Source: JANMDU01 sp043777675
Lineage (GTDB): Bacteria > Pseudomonadota > Gammaproteobacteria > Burkholderiales > Burkholderiaceae_C
Length of the DNA stretch: 10,792 nt
Assembly (NCBI GenBank): GCA_043777675.1
Contig: JAYWHR010000044.1
Location: 1-10,792, forward strand
Direction of reading: 5' to 3'
The notes beneath the pieces were generated by a model. It worked only from the letters and a program-made list of their open reading frames with translations, was not told the origin of the DNA and ran no database searches. Positions 1 through 7,460 of the stretch are shown here, piece by piece. The number at the start of each line of letters is the position of its first letter. The first letter of the stretch is position 1. The position numbers and the translations under genes were made by a program.

Positions 1-441
1 GACAACGCGATGGCTGAGAGCTTCTTCGCAACATTGGAGTGCGAGCTCATTGACAGGCGCGTATGGAAGACGCACACCGAGGCACGGCACGCCATCTTCA
101 CTTGGATTGAGAGCTGGTACAACCCCAGGCGTCGCCACTCCAGCATCGGGCAAATCAGTCCAATCGAATTTGAAAGGAGACACCATCTCAGAGCGAAAGA
201 TGCAAAAAATATCAACGACACAAATCGCACAAATCCAGCAGTTGCCGATGAACACGGCTTACCCACCGGGTGCTGCGCACCTGTGGACAAACCGCCTCAT
301 GTACCACGCGGGGGTACGTCGGCTTGTCCACAGGCAGGCCCCGTGGATAAGCCTGCACCCGAGCACGCCACGGCCTCAAACTACTGCGAATCCATCAGCG
401 CCAATCTGGTGGAAAATAACCCCGAGGTCAAGAACCTCTAA
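1..441 (+). CDS. IS3-family transposase OrfB, C-terminal part (5' end outside window)
   Basis: This is the C-terminal end of a DDE (rve-fold) IS3-family transposase. The reading frame is open from base 1, so the start lies to the left. The motif DNAMAESFF contains the last catalytic Glu, and the following WYNPRRRHSSIG and SPIEFERRH are the usual end of the IS3 OrfB catalytic domain. After about residue 60 of the visible part comes a tail of roughly 80 residues, rich in Pro, Ala and Asn, with the string PVDKP twice. I recognise no domain in it. The stop codon (TAA, 439-441) lies 27 bases inside the presumed IS right terminus, and the last 4 bases overlap the stop of the convergent truncated kdpD. 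The family call is secure; whether the tail belongs to the natural protein is uncertain. Confidence 0.88.
   Translation, partial: DNAMAESFFATLECELIDRRVWKTHTEARHAIFTWIESWYNPRRRHSSIGQISPIEFERRHHLRAKDAKNINDTNRTNPAVADEHGLPTGCCAPVDKPPHVPRGGTSACPQAGPVDKPAPEHATASNYCESISANLVENNPEVKNL
280..356. repeat. Nested inverted repeats with three DnaA-box-like 9-mers
   Basis: An 11-bp perfect inverted repeat (CCTGTGGACAA at 280-290 and its complement at 324-334) flanks a 33-base loop, which itself contains a short GTACC/GGTAC pair at 301-305 and 312-316. A second hairpin of 6 bp follows (334-339 with 351-356). Three 9-mers (282-290, 324-332, 342-350) each differ from the E. coli DnaA box TTATCCACA by one base. 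All of this lies inside the tail region of the transposase reading frame, so it may be IS structure rather than an origin. Function is not established. Confidence 0.5.
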
Positions 442-2498
442 ACTGTCCGTGGAAACGGGGCAAGTCCAGAGAGCAGCGTGCTCTTCATCCGTTCAGATTC
501 CATTTGCACCAACGCCTGCTGGGCAATCTCAACGTAATGCACGCGCTCCAGCGCAATGGCAATTTGCCGAGCCAAAGTCTCCAATTGCTGCACCTGCTCA
601 GGTATCAGCAGCCAGCGCGTTTGCGCGGGCTTGATGGCCAGCACGCCGCGTAAGCGCATGGTGGCCTTAAGCGGCAGGTAGTGCCACGGCTGTGCCGACA
701 AGGTGGATGTGTACAAGCCTGCAGGCTGCGCATTGCGAAGCGCCCAGTCGGCCACAGTGGCGTCAAAGTCGCTCGGCGGGTTGCTCGCCATGATCAGCTG
801 GTCTTTTTGATCGATCGCCAATACAACGGCAGTACCGCCGAAATCGCGCTCAAGCGCGGCCTGGCCAGTTTCAACGACTTGGGTTGTCACAAGCGCTGCA
901 GACAAATCCCGAGTCAGCTCAAACAGCGACTGCGCTCGGCGTTCACGGCTGCTTGAAATACGCGCCTGAAACCGCAGCCCAGCCGTGAGCTGCCCAGTAA
1001 TCAACCCAACCGCTAACATCACAGCAAAGGTCAGCAGGTATTGCACATCACTGACTGCAAACGAAAAGCGCGGTGTGACAAAAAAGAAATCAAACGCCAC
1101 GACATTCAACACTGCCGCCAGCGCTGCCGGGCCGCGGCCAAACTTCACCGCAACGAGTACTGTGGCCAGCAAAAACAGCATGACAATGTTGGCCAGATCA
1201 AAAAACCTAAACAACTGAAATGCCAACAGCGTGACCGCGACTACGGCCGCTATTGCCCAAGCATAGCGAGGCAAACTAGCGTGCCAAGTATCCGCGTCAA
1301 GTTTGTCGCCAGAGCGTTGTACGACAGCGCCCAGAGTACGTGCGCTGTCTGCGTGACCGATCTCTACTAGGGTTAGCGCAGGTGCCAGCCGTGAAATGCG
1401 GCGCATGATTGCGCGGCCATGCCAGAGCTCTGACCAGCGGCCAAGATGCGTGCGACCCATCACCAGCGTTGCACAGTTTAGTAGCTTGGCCTGCTCTACC
1501 AGCGCAACAGCTACGTCGGCATAGCTCAGTACCGCCGTTGACGCACCAAGCTCGCCCGCTAACTTAATGACAGCCAAAATCTTGTCGCGCGCCGTGTTGC
1601 TTAACCGCTGCAATTTAGGTGTTTCAACATAAACCGCGTGCCAGCGCACATTGAGCTGCCCAGCCAAGCGCGCAGCAGCACGTACCGCCTGCTCAGCACC
1701 TTCACTAGGGCCAATGCCCACCAATAGCGTGCCCTCTGTCTCCCATACGCTGTCAATGGATTTTTCAACCCGGTAACTGCGTACATCATCTTCAACATGC
1801 TCAGCGGTGCGGCGCAAGGCGATTTCGCGCAGGGCAATCAAGTTGCCTTTGCGAAAGAAGTTTTGCGCGGCGCGCTCGGCCTGCTGGGGCAAATACACCT
1901 TGCCAGCTTTGAGGCGACTGAGCAGTTCATCCGGCGTGACGTCGACCAAAATCAGCTCATCCGCATCGTCCAGCACGGTGTCGGGCACGGTCTCGTGTAC
2001 CCGCACGCCGGTGATGCTGCCGACCGTACCGTTCAAACTTTCAAGGTGCTGCACATTCAGCGCTGACCATACGTCAATGCCCGCATCCAGCAGCTCTTGC
2101 ACGTCTTGGTGACGCTTGGCGTGGCGCGAGCCAAGGGCATTGCTGTGCGCCAGCTCGTCAACCAGCAGCACCTGCGGCTTGCGCGCTAGGGCGCCGTCGA
2201 GGTCGAACTCTTTCAGGCTCTTGCCGCGATAGGGCACGTCCTTGAGAGGTAATTGCTCTAGGCCAGCTAGCAACGCAGCAGTTTCACTGCGACCATGCGT
2301 CTCCACCACACCAATCAGAACCTTGACGCCCAGTTTTTGCTCACGGTGAGCGGCAGACAGCATGGCAAAAGTTTTGCCGACACCCGCATTAGCACCAAAA
2401 TAAATGCGTAGCTTGCCGCGTGCTGCACGCTCGCCACTGCCGCGCAATTGCGCCAGCAGTTTGTCGGGGTCGGGGCGGGAGTCTGAATCGTTTGGCAT
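438..2498 (-). pseudogene. kdpD: Osmosensitive K+ channel sensor kinase KdpD, truncated before the kinase core by an IS
   Basis: KdpD is the membrane sensor kinase that phosphorylates KdpE to switch on the kdp operon. This product has 686 residues against about 890-900 in full-length family members. Present are the N-terminal KdpD domain with Walker A GANAGVGKT (35-43) and Walker B LLVDELAHSN (111-120), a universal-stress-protein-like domain (about 255-380, with GRTHLGRW at 349-356), four membrane segments (about 411-505), and a GAF-like region (about 525-650) running into the helix ERVHYVEIAQQALVQMESER. The normal continuation with the phospho-accepting His of HisKA and the ATPase domain is missing. 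After Ser677 the last nine residues (GLAPFPRTV) are read from the IS end, and the TAG stop at 438-440 is IS-derived. The ATG shares its A with the kdpC stop (TGATG). The N-terminal half may still be made, but kinase activity should be lost. Confidence 0.95.
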
Positions 2499-3070
2499 CA
2501 GCGCAGTGTATCTAGCGCCAAGTTCAGCTTGAGCACATTCACACGCGCCTCGCCCAAAAAACCAAACAACGGCATCTCAGCTTGCTGGACTACCAGCGCC
2601 TGAACTTTTTCTGCTGATACGCCACGCGCTTTAGCAACACGGCTGACTTGGTAGATTGCTACTGCGGGGCTGATGTGTGGATCCAGCCCGCTTGCCGACG
2701 CGGTCACCAAATCAATCGGCACGCTATTTGTGTTGCCCGGGTCAGCCGCGCGCAACGCTTCAATACGGCTTTTTACAGCATCGGTGAGCGCCGGGTTCAA
2801 AGGCCCGACGTTTGACCCGCTGGATGCAGATGCGTTATACGGCATCGGAGCCGTGGCCGAAGGACGACCCCAAAAGTGTTTGGAGTCCGTGAAGTTTTGG
2901 CCAATCAGCCCTGAGCCCACCGCTTTGCCATCACGCATGATGATGCTGCCGCTGGCCTGCACGGGGAACAGCGCTTGCGCCACGCCCGTGACCAATAGCG
3001 GGTAGGCCACGCCAGTCACGAGCGTGAGGACGAAAAATAAAACCAATGCGGGGCGAAGAATGTTTTTCAT
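2498..3070 (-). CDS. kdpC: K+-transporting ATPase subunit KdpC
   Basis: KdpC is the small single-span subunit of the KdpFABC K+ pump; it stabilises the complex and affects ATP binding by KdpB. The protein has 190 residues, usual for the family, with one N-terminal membrane helix (about 8-30) and a periplasmic domain. Family motifs are GSGLIGQNF (52-60), FWGRPSA (66-72), YNASASSGSN (78-87) and DLVTASASGLDPHISP (120-135). The start chosen is the ATG at 3070, which is preceded by an AGGA Shine-Dalgarno about 6 bases upstream and begins MKNILRPALV as expected. A longer reading from 3136 would overlap kdpB and add 22 unrelated residues. It begins 16 bases after the kdpB stop, and its TGA overlaps the kdpD ATG by one base. 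Confidence 0.97.
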   Translation of the reverse strand: MKNILRPALVLFFVLTLVTGVAYPLLVTGVAQALFPVQASGSIIMRDGKAVGSGLIGQNFTDSKHFWGRPSATAPMPYNASASSGSNVGPLNPALTDAVKSRIEALRAADPGNTNSVPIDLVTASASGLDPHISPAVAIYQVSRVAKARGVSAEKVQALVVQQAEMPLFGFLGEARVNVLKLNLALDTLR

Positions 3071-3086
3071 AAAAATTCCTGAATAT

Positions 3087-5180
3087 TTATGCAACGCCAA
3101 TTGCCACCAACAACACATCAATCGCCTTGATGCCAATGAACGGCACGATCAAGCCGCCCAGCCCGTAAATCAGCAAGTTACGTCGCAGCAGCGCAGCCGC
3201 TCCGATGGCGCGGTACTTCACGCCCTTAAGCGCTAGCGGAATCAGCACCACAATAATGAGTGCATTAAAAATGACCGCTGACAAAATGGCCGATGACGGG
3301 CTGCCCAACTGCATCAAATTCAATGCACTGAGTTGCGGGTAAGTCGTCACGAAAATTGCTGGAATGATGGCAAAGTATTTTGCAACGTCATTAGCGATTG
3401 AAAACGTGGTGAGTGAACCGCGCGTCATCAAGAGCGCTTTTCCGGTTTCCACGATCTCCAGCAGCTTCGTCGGGTTGGAATCTAAGTCCACCATATTGCC
3501 GGCTTCCTTTGCGGCCTGCGTGCCGCTGTTCATGGCTACGGCAACATCGGCTTGCGCCAAAGCGGGTGCATCATTGGTGCCATCACCCGTCATGGCGACC
3601 AGGCGGCCTTCACTTTGATACTGACGAATCAGTTTAAGCTTGTCTTCAGGTGTCGCTTCAGCTAAAAAGTCGTCCACGCCAGCTTCAGCAGCGATTGCAG
3701 CCGCAGTCAGCTTGTTGTCGCCTGTGATCATCACGGTTTTGATACCCATGCGGCGCAGCTCCCCAAAGCGCTCTTTGATGCCGGTCTTCACAATGTCTTT
3801 GAGTTCAACAATGCCCAACACGACTTTGCCATCTGCCACAGCCAGTGGCGTTGAACCGCGCCGCGATACATCGTCAGAAGCGCGTGTCACCTCTGGCGAT
3901 ACCGTGCCGCCCAGCGATTCAACATACTTTCGGATAGCGTCCACGGCGCCTTTGCGCAAATGCCTGGTTGTGCCGCTCATGCTGGTCAAGTCAATACCGC
4001 TCATGCGGGTTTGGGCGGTAAACGGAACATCATGATTGATACCAGACGACTCCATGACCGCCCCCATTTTCTGCGCCAGCACCACAATGCTTCGACCCTC
4101 GGGCGTTTCGTCTGTGGTGGATGCCTGCATGGCGCACGCGGCCAGTTGCAACTCGGTCACGCCTTGCCTGGGTAAAAAAGCTGAGGCCTGTCGATTGCCG
4201 TGCGTAATCGTGCCGGTTTTGTCAAGCATCAACACATCGACATCGCCCGCAGCTTCAACCGCCCGGCCTGATGTGGCGATCACATTGGCCTGCATCATCC
4301 GACTCATGCCCGCCACACCCACGGCTGACAGGAGCCCGCCAATGGTGGTCGGTATCAAACACACCAGTAGCGCAATCAATGCGGTCATGCTAACCACAGT
4401 GCCTGAGCCTGCCGCGCCGACGCTGAACATCGAAAATGGCAGCAGCGTCACGGTGACGACCAAAAACACAATGGTCAGCGCCACCAGCAAAATCGTCAGC
4501 GCAATTTCGTTCGGTGTTTTGGCGCGCTTGGCGCCCTCCACCATACTGATCATGCGGTCTAAAAACGACTCGCCGGGGTTGACGGTGATCCGCACGACCA
4601 GCCAGTCAGACAGCACCCGCGTGCCGCCAGTGACTGACGAAAAGTCGCCACCCGACTCGCGCACCACCGGGGCTGACTCGCCGGTAATGGCGCTTTCATC
4701 GACCGTGGCTACGCCTTCAATCACCTCGCCATCAAGCGGCACCATGTCGTCAGTTTCAACGAAAACGACATCGCCCTTGCGTAGGTTTTCAGCCTGTTCG
4801 GGGAGCCAAGTTTCGCCGTGAAAAACAGTGCGCGATTGATTAGAAAACTTCTTCGCCCACGTGCTGGTTTTAAGCCCACGCAGTGACGCGGCTTGCGCTT
4901 TACTGCGGCCTTCTGCCACGGCCTCGGCGAAATTGGCAAACAGCACGGTAAACCAGAGCCACACAGCAATAGCGAGCGTAAAACCAGCAGTGCCCGTTTT
5001 GCCGAACAGTTCCTGCACGCCAAGCAGCGTCGTCAAAACGCTGCCGATGTAGACGACAAACATCACCGGGTTGCGCCACTGGATATGCGGACTGAGCTTG
5101 ACAAACGACTGGGCAATAGCAGGTTTGAGCAGCGACGGGTCAAACAACGAAGCGTGATTTTTAATGGCAGTTGTGGTCAT
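3087..5180 (-). CDS. kdpB: K+-transporting P-type ATPase catalytic subunit KdpB
   Basis: KdpB hydrolyses ATP to drive K+ import through KdpA. The 697-residue product is full length (the E. coli protein is about 680). Visible landmarks in order are an N-terminal membrane pair (about 35-85), the actuator loop TGES (166-169; its Ser is the counterpart of the inhibitory phosphorylation site reported for E. coli KdpB), the membrane motif LIPTTIGG (275-282), the phosphorylation motif DKTGT with Asp320, the nucleotide-binding KGAVDAI (410-416), the hinge MTGDGTNDAP (530-539), and three C-terminal membrane segments. No catalytic motif is damaged. The ATG at 5180 lies 12 bases after the kdpA stop, with only a weak purine-rich stretch (AGAG) as ribosome site, which fits translational coupling. 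Confidence 0.98.
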   Translation of the reverse strand: MTTTAIKNHASLFDPSLLKPAIAQSFVKLSPHIQWRNPVMFVVYIGSVLTTLLGVQELFGKTGTAGFTLAIAVWLWFTVLFANFAEAVAEGRSKAQAASLRGLKTSTWAKKFSNQSRTVFHGETWLPEQAENLRKGDVVFVETDDMVPLDGEVIEGVATVDESAITGESAPVVRESGGDFSSVTGGTRVLSDWLVVRITVNPGESFLDRMISMVEGAKRAKTPNEIALTILLVALTIVFLVVTVTLLPFSMFSVGAAGSGTVVSMTALIALLVCLIPTTIGGLLSAVGVAGMSRMMQANVIATSGRAVEAAGDVDVLMLDKTGTITHGNRQASAFLPRQGVTELQLAACAMQASTTDETPEGRSIVVLAQKMGAVMESSGINHDVPFTAQTRMSGIDLTSMSGTTRHLRKGAVDAIRKYVESLGGTVSPEVTRASDDVSRRGSTPLAVADGKVVLGIVELKDIVKTGIKERFGELRRMGIKTVMITGDNKLTAAAIAAEAGVDDFLAEATPEDKLKLIRQYQSEGRLVAMTGDGTNDAPALAQADVAVAMNSGTQAAKEAGNMVDLDSNPTKLLEIVETGKALLMTRGSLTTFSIANDVAKYFAIIPAIFVTTYPQLSALNLMQLGSPSSAILSAVIFNALIIVVLIPLALKGVKYRAIGAAALLRRNLLIYGLGGLIVPFIGIKAIDVLLVAIGVA

Positions 5181-5192
5181 TTTTTTCTCTGT

Positions 5193-6992
5193 TTATTTGG
5201 CTGACCAAAGCATCAAGTGCTCCACCACCGGCCCCAGTGCCAGCGCGGGTACGTAGTTCAATAGCCCCACCATCAAGACCGTACCGATCAGCAAGAACAC
5301 AAACAACAGCCCGTGTGTGGGCATGGTGCCAGCCGTCACAGGCAGGCGCTTTTTGCTGGCCAGCGCGCCCGCAATCGCAAGTACAGGAACGATCACACCA
5401 AACCGGCCCAGCCACATAGCAATGCCCAGCAGCGTGTTGTAAAACGGCGTGCTGGCCGACAAGCCGGCAAAAGCGCTGCCGTTGTTATTAGCCGCTGACG
5501 TGAGTGCATACAAAATTTCTGAAAAGCCGTGTGGCCCCGGGTTGGCAATACCGGCCCTGCCCGCACCCGACATAACTGCCAACGCCGTGCCTGCCAACAC
5601 CAAAATCGGTGTGATCAGAATCGCCACGGATACCAATTTCATCTCGTGGGCTTCGATCTTTTTGCCCAAATATTCAGGCGTGCGGCCAATCATCAAACCA
5701 GCAATAAACACGGCCAAGATCGCAAAAATGAGCATGCCATATAGGCCTGTGCCCACACCACCAAACACCACTTCGCCCAGTTGCATCATGACCATCGGCA
5801 CCATACCTCCCAGCGGTGTGAAGGATGCGTGCATAGCGTTCACCGCCCCGCACGAAGCGGCCGTCGTGATCACCGCGAACAGAGCTGACGCTGTGATGCC
5901 AAAGCGAGTTTCCTTGCCTTCCATATTGCCACCAGATTGCATGGCGCTTGCCGTTTGGTCAACCCCCAGCGCTGGTAACAGTGGGTTGCCGATTTGCTCG
6001 GCGGGCATGATGGCGATAACGGCCAGCACAAACATGAAGGTCATGGCGGCTAGCACCGCCCAGCCCTGACGCGCATCACCCACTGCGCGGCCAAAAGCAA
6101 AGCACAGTGCCGCAGGAATCAAAAAGATTGCCAGCATTTGCAGCAAATTTGTTAGCGCGGTTGGGTTTTCAAATGGATGCGCCGAATTGGCATTAAAAAA
6201 ACCACCACCGTTCGTGCCCAGCATCTTGATGGCTTCTTGTGATGCAACAGGGCCCATAGCGATGATTTGTTTGTCAGCCTTGAGCTCCTCAGTTACTGGC
6301 TGACCAGTGGCGTCTTGCTTGACTCCGCCAGCTGCGTCTTTTATGGGTTGACTGTAGGCTGTTACTTCAAGCGTGCTCACACTTTTGTAAACGGAAAAGT
6401 TTTGAATCACGCCCTGCCCGGCCAGTGCAACCGCCAGCACAATCGACAGCGGCAGCAGCAGCCAGACGGTGATACGGGTGATGTCTATCCAAAAGTTGCC
6501 CAATACCCCGGACGATTTGGCTACAAAGCCGCGAAATAGCGCAAATACCACCGCGATGCCTGTGGCGGCAGACAGAAAGTTTTGGACTGCCAGCCCTAGC
6601 ATTTGCACCAAATAACTCATGGTGCTTTCGCCCGCGTAACCCTGCCAATTGGTGTTGGTGACAAAACTCACTGCGGTGTTGAAGGCAGAATCCGCTGACA
6701 CGCTACCCATATCCGCCGGATTCAATGGCAAATACAGTTGCAAACGTTGCAAGCCATAAACCATGAGCGCACCCAACACATTGAACGCTAGCAAAGCCAG
6801 CGCGTAATGAGACCACTTCATGGATTTATCAGGTGACGTGCCCGCAAGCCGGTATAAGGGCGCTTCAAGCCGATGCATCCAATTCGGCAGATTGCCCGCC
6901 CAAAGCCGAGCAATCCAGATTCCCAGCGGCCAAGAAGCTACGAGAAGCATTGTCAAAAAGAGAGCCAATAATGCCCAAGCAGAGGAAGTCAT
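5193..6992 (-). CDS. kdpA: K+-transporting ATPase K+-binding subunit KdpA
   Basis: KdpA is the channel-like subunit of the superfamily of K+ transporters that binds and selects K+ in the KdpFABC complex. The product has 599 residues; it is hydrophobic throughout, with about ten membrane segments. The four pore-loop filter regions can be seen: TNTNWQGY (112-119), GTNGGGF (259-265), GGVGTG (411-416) and ANNNGSAF (501-508). It is somewhat longer than E. coli KdpA (557), mainly through an extramembrane loop around 205-245, as in other proteobacterial KdpA proteins. The ATG at 6992 is chosen over an upstream in-frame codon at 7010 because GGAGGAG precedes it at ideal spacing, and because its A overlaps the kdpF TAA stop (TAATG). 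Confidence 0.98.
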   Translation of the reverse strand: MTSSAWALLALFLTMLLVASWPLGIWIARLWAGNLPNWMHRLEAPLYRLAGTSPDKSMKWSHYALALLAFNVLGALMVYGLQRLQLYLPLNPADMGSVSADSAFNTAVSFVTNTNWQGYAGESTMSYLVQMLGLAVQNFLSAATGIAVVFALFRGFVAKSSGVLGNFWIDITRITVWLLLPLSIVLAVALAGQGVIQNFSVYKSVSTLEVTAYSQPIKDAAGGVKQDATGQPVTEELKADKQIIAMGPVASQEAIKMLGTNGGGFFNANSAHPFENPTALTNLLQMLAIFLIPAALCFAFGRAVGDARQGWAVLAAMTFMFVLAVIAIMPAEQIGNPLLPALGVDQTASAMQSGGNMEGKETRFGITASALFAVITTAASCGAVNAMHASFTPLGGMVPMVMMQLGEVVFGGVGTGLYGMLIFAILAVFIAGLMIGRTPEYLGKKIEAHEMKLVSVAILITPILVLAGTALAVMSGAGRAGIANPGPHGFSEILYALTSAANNNGSAFAGLSASTPFYNTLLGIAMWLGRFGVIVPVLAIAGALASKKRLPVTAGTMPTHGLLFVFLLIGTVLMVGLLNYVPALALGPVVEHLMLWSAK

Positions 6993-7090
6993 TAAAACTC
7001 CTCCGCGCACAACAGCGCGTAGACGAGGTAGGCAAGCAGCAACGCAGCGCTGAAACCGCCAAATCCATACAAAACAGCAAGGTCAATCAT
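6992..7090 (-). CDS. kdpF: K+-transporting ATPase small subunit KdpF
   Basis: This 32-residue single-span peptide has a hydrophobic core (about residues 4-27) and the C-terminal signature YLVYALLCAEEF, close to the YLVYALxxxExF ending of KdpF peptides. KdpF is the lipid-like accessory subunit that stabilises KdpFABC. It is placed exactly where expected, directly before kdpA: its TAA stop (6992-6994) shares one base with the kdpA ATG. Its ATG (7088-7090) overlaps the stop of the preceding small ORF in an ATGA arrangement. It is too short for most gene callers. Confidence 0.92.
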   Translation of the reverse strand: MIDLAVLYGFGGFSAALLLAYLVYALLCAEEF

Positions 7091-7191
7091 GACTTGCCTC
7101 CAGCAGATTTTTCGAGCCTTTGCAAGCCTTTAACCAACAGCGCCACAACGCCGTACAGCGCAGCCATGCCGACCAAAAATACGATATCCAT
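7087..7191 (-). CDS. Unnamed 34-residue membrane peptide at the head of the kdp operon
   Basis: This small ORF begins MDIVFLVGMAALYG, has one clear membrane span (about residues 3-21), and ends in a charged tail (KGLQRLEKSAGGKS). I know of no name or demonstrated function. Support for it being real: it has a good Shine-Dalgarno (GGAG at 7199-7202, 7 bases before the ATG), its TGA overlaps the kdpF ATG as ATGA, and it is the first gene after the putative kdp promoter, in the same tight chain as the known subunits. By position and shape it could be a second KdpF-like accessory peptide or a leader that sets translation of the operon. Product identity is inference; the coding status is fairly well supported. 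Confidence 0.75.
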   Translation of the reverse strand: MDIVFLVGMAALYGVVALLVKGLQRLEKSAGGKS

Positions 7192-7217
7192 TTAGCTTCT
7201 CCGCGCTCTATAAGTCA

Positions 7218-7290
7218 TGCCGCAAGATTAAGCCGTTGGTCGTAAAAACGGCGTAGGAGAACATCGCTTAGCGCGTAAAAAATGCGTAAA
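7218..7290 (-). promoter_or_regulatory. Putative kdp promoter with KdpE operator (phased TTTACG repeats)
   Basis: On the minus strand TTTACGC occurs twice, at 7284-7290 and 7273-7279, exactly 11 bp apart (TTTACGCATTTTTTACGC). This is a T-rich direct repeat like the KdpE site of E. coli kdp. A third TTTACG lies at 7241-7246, 33 bp (three helical turns) downstream. A possible -10 TAATCT sits at 7225-7230, which would put transcription start near 7218, about 27 bases before the first ATG and about 60 bp from the operator, similar to the E. coli layout. No good -35 is seen, as expected for an activator-dependent promoter. The repeats are seen directly; the regulatory roles are inferred. Confidence 0.5.
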
Positions 7291-7323
7291 GCTCCTTCTA
7301 AATTTTCAAAAAGAAATGTTTTG

Positions 7324-7339
7324 AGTGCAAAAGTGCAAA
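7324..7339. repeat. Perfect 8-bp tandem repeat AGTGCAAA x2
   Basis: AGTGCAAA occurs at 7324-7331 and immediately again at 7332-7339, flanked by TGAGT (7322-7326) and its complement ACTCA (7338-7342). It lies upstream of the putative KdpE operator. It could be a site for another regulator or simple sequence noise. Confidence 0.5.
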
Positions 7340-7357
7340 CTCACGAAATCGCCAAAT

Positions 7358-7415
7358 TGCTATAAATTAAGCAGCATACTTGGCAATCAATACGCCGGCT
7401 AACTGCTCAAATCGC
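7358..7415 (+). repeat. Interspersed palindromic repeat, copy 1
   Basis: This copy begins with an imperfect palindrome (TGCTATAAATTAAGCA at 7358-7373) and continues to TACGCCGGCTAACTGC (7391-7406). It aligns without gaps to 10639-10695: TATA lies exactly 30 bases before TACGCCGGCTA in both, and about 38 of 56 positions match. The form resembles intergenic repeats I associate with Comamonadaceae genomes, but no copy number can be given from this window. Confidence 0.5.
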
Positions 7416-7460
7416 GCTGAAACATCAATTAACGCCCCGCAAAATTGTTTCGAGCTTTTT

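Larger units (their letters stand above)
1..468 (+). mobile_element. IS3-family insertion sequence, right-hand part, inserted in kdpD
   Basis: The element comprises the transposase 3' end plus a terminal sequence ending GGGGCAAGTCCA at 457-468. Read inward, that is TGGACTTGCCCC, a TG...CA-type IS3 terminus. At 469 the sequence becomes ordinary kdpD coding sequence on the other strand, so 468/469 is the most likely insertion junction. The left end is outside the window, so the inverted repeat partner and target duplication (candidate bases from 469 on) cannot be verified. A 5-bp hairpin (424-428 with 434-438) lies just inside the end. The element differs from the complete IS3-family copy at 7568-8956. 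Confidence 0.75.

Noticed and set aside
50..634. 194-codon plus-strand frame crossing from the IS into kdpD
   Set aside because: It crosses the IS/kdpD junction in a different frame from both real genes and has no family features.
4036..4821. 261-codon open frame on the plus strand inside kdpB, plus many other open frames opposite kdpA, kdpB, kdpC and kdpD
   Set aside because: These are antisense shadows of well-conserved kdp genes: low-complexity Ser/Thr/Ala-rich translations, no ribosome sites and no recognisable domains.
7207..7212. TATAGA on the minus strand as the kdp -10 element
   Set aside because: It would start transcription at about 7200, only some 9 bases before the first ATG and inside the Shine-Dalgarno; TAATCT at 7225-7230 gives a more sensible leader.
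7377..7456. Minus-strand protein-like stretch ending in IAKYAA
   Set aside because: No start codon or ribosome site, and it coincides with an interspersed repeat whose other copy is not open in the same way.
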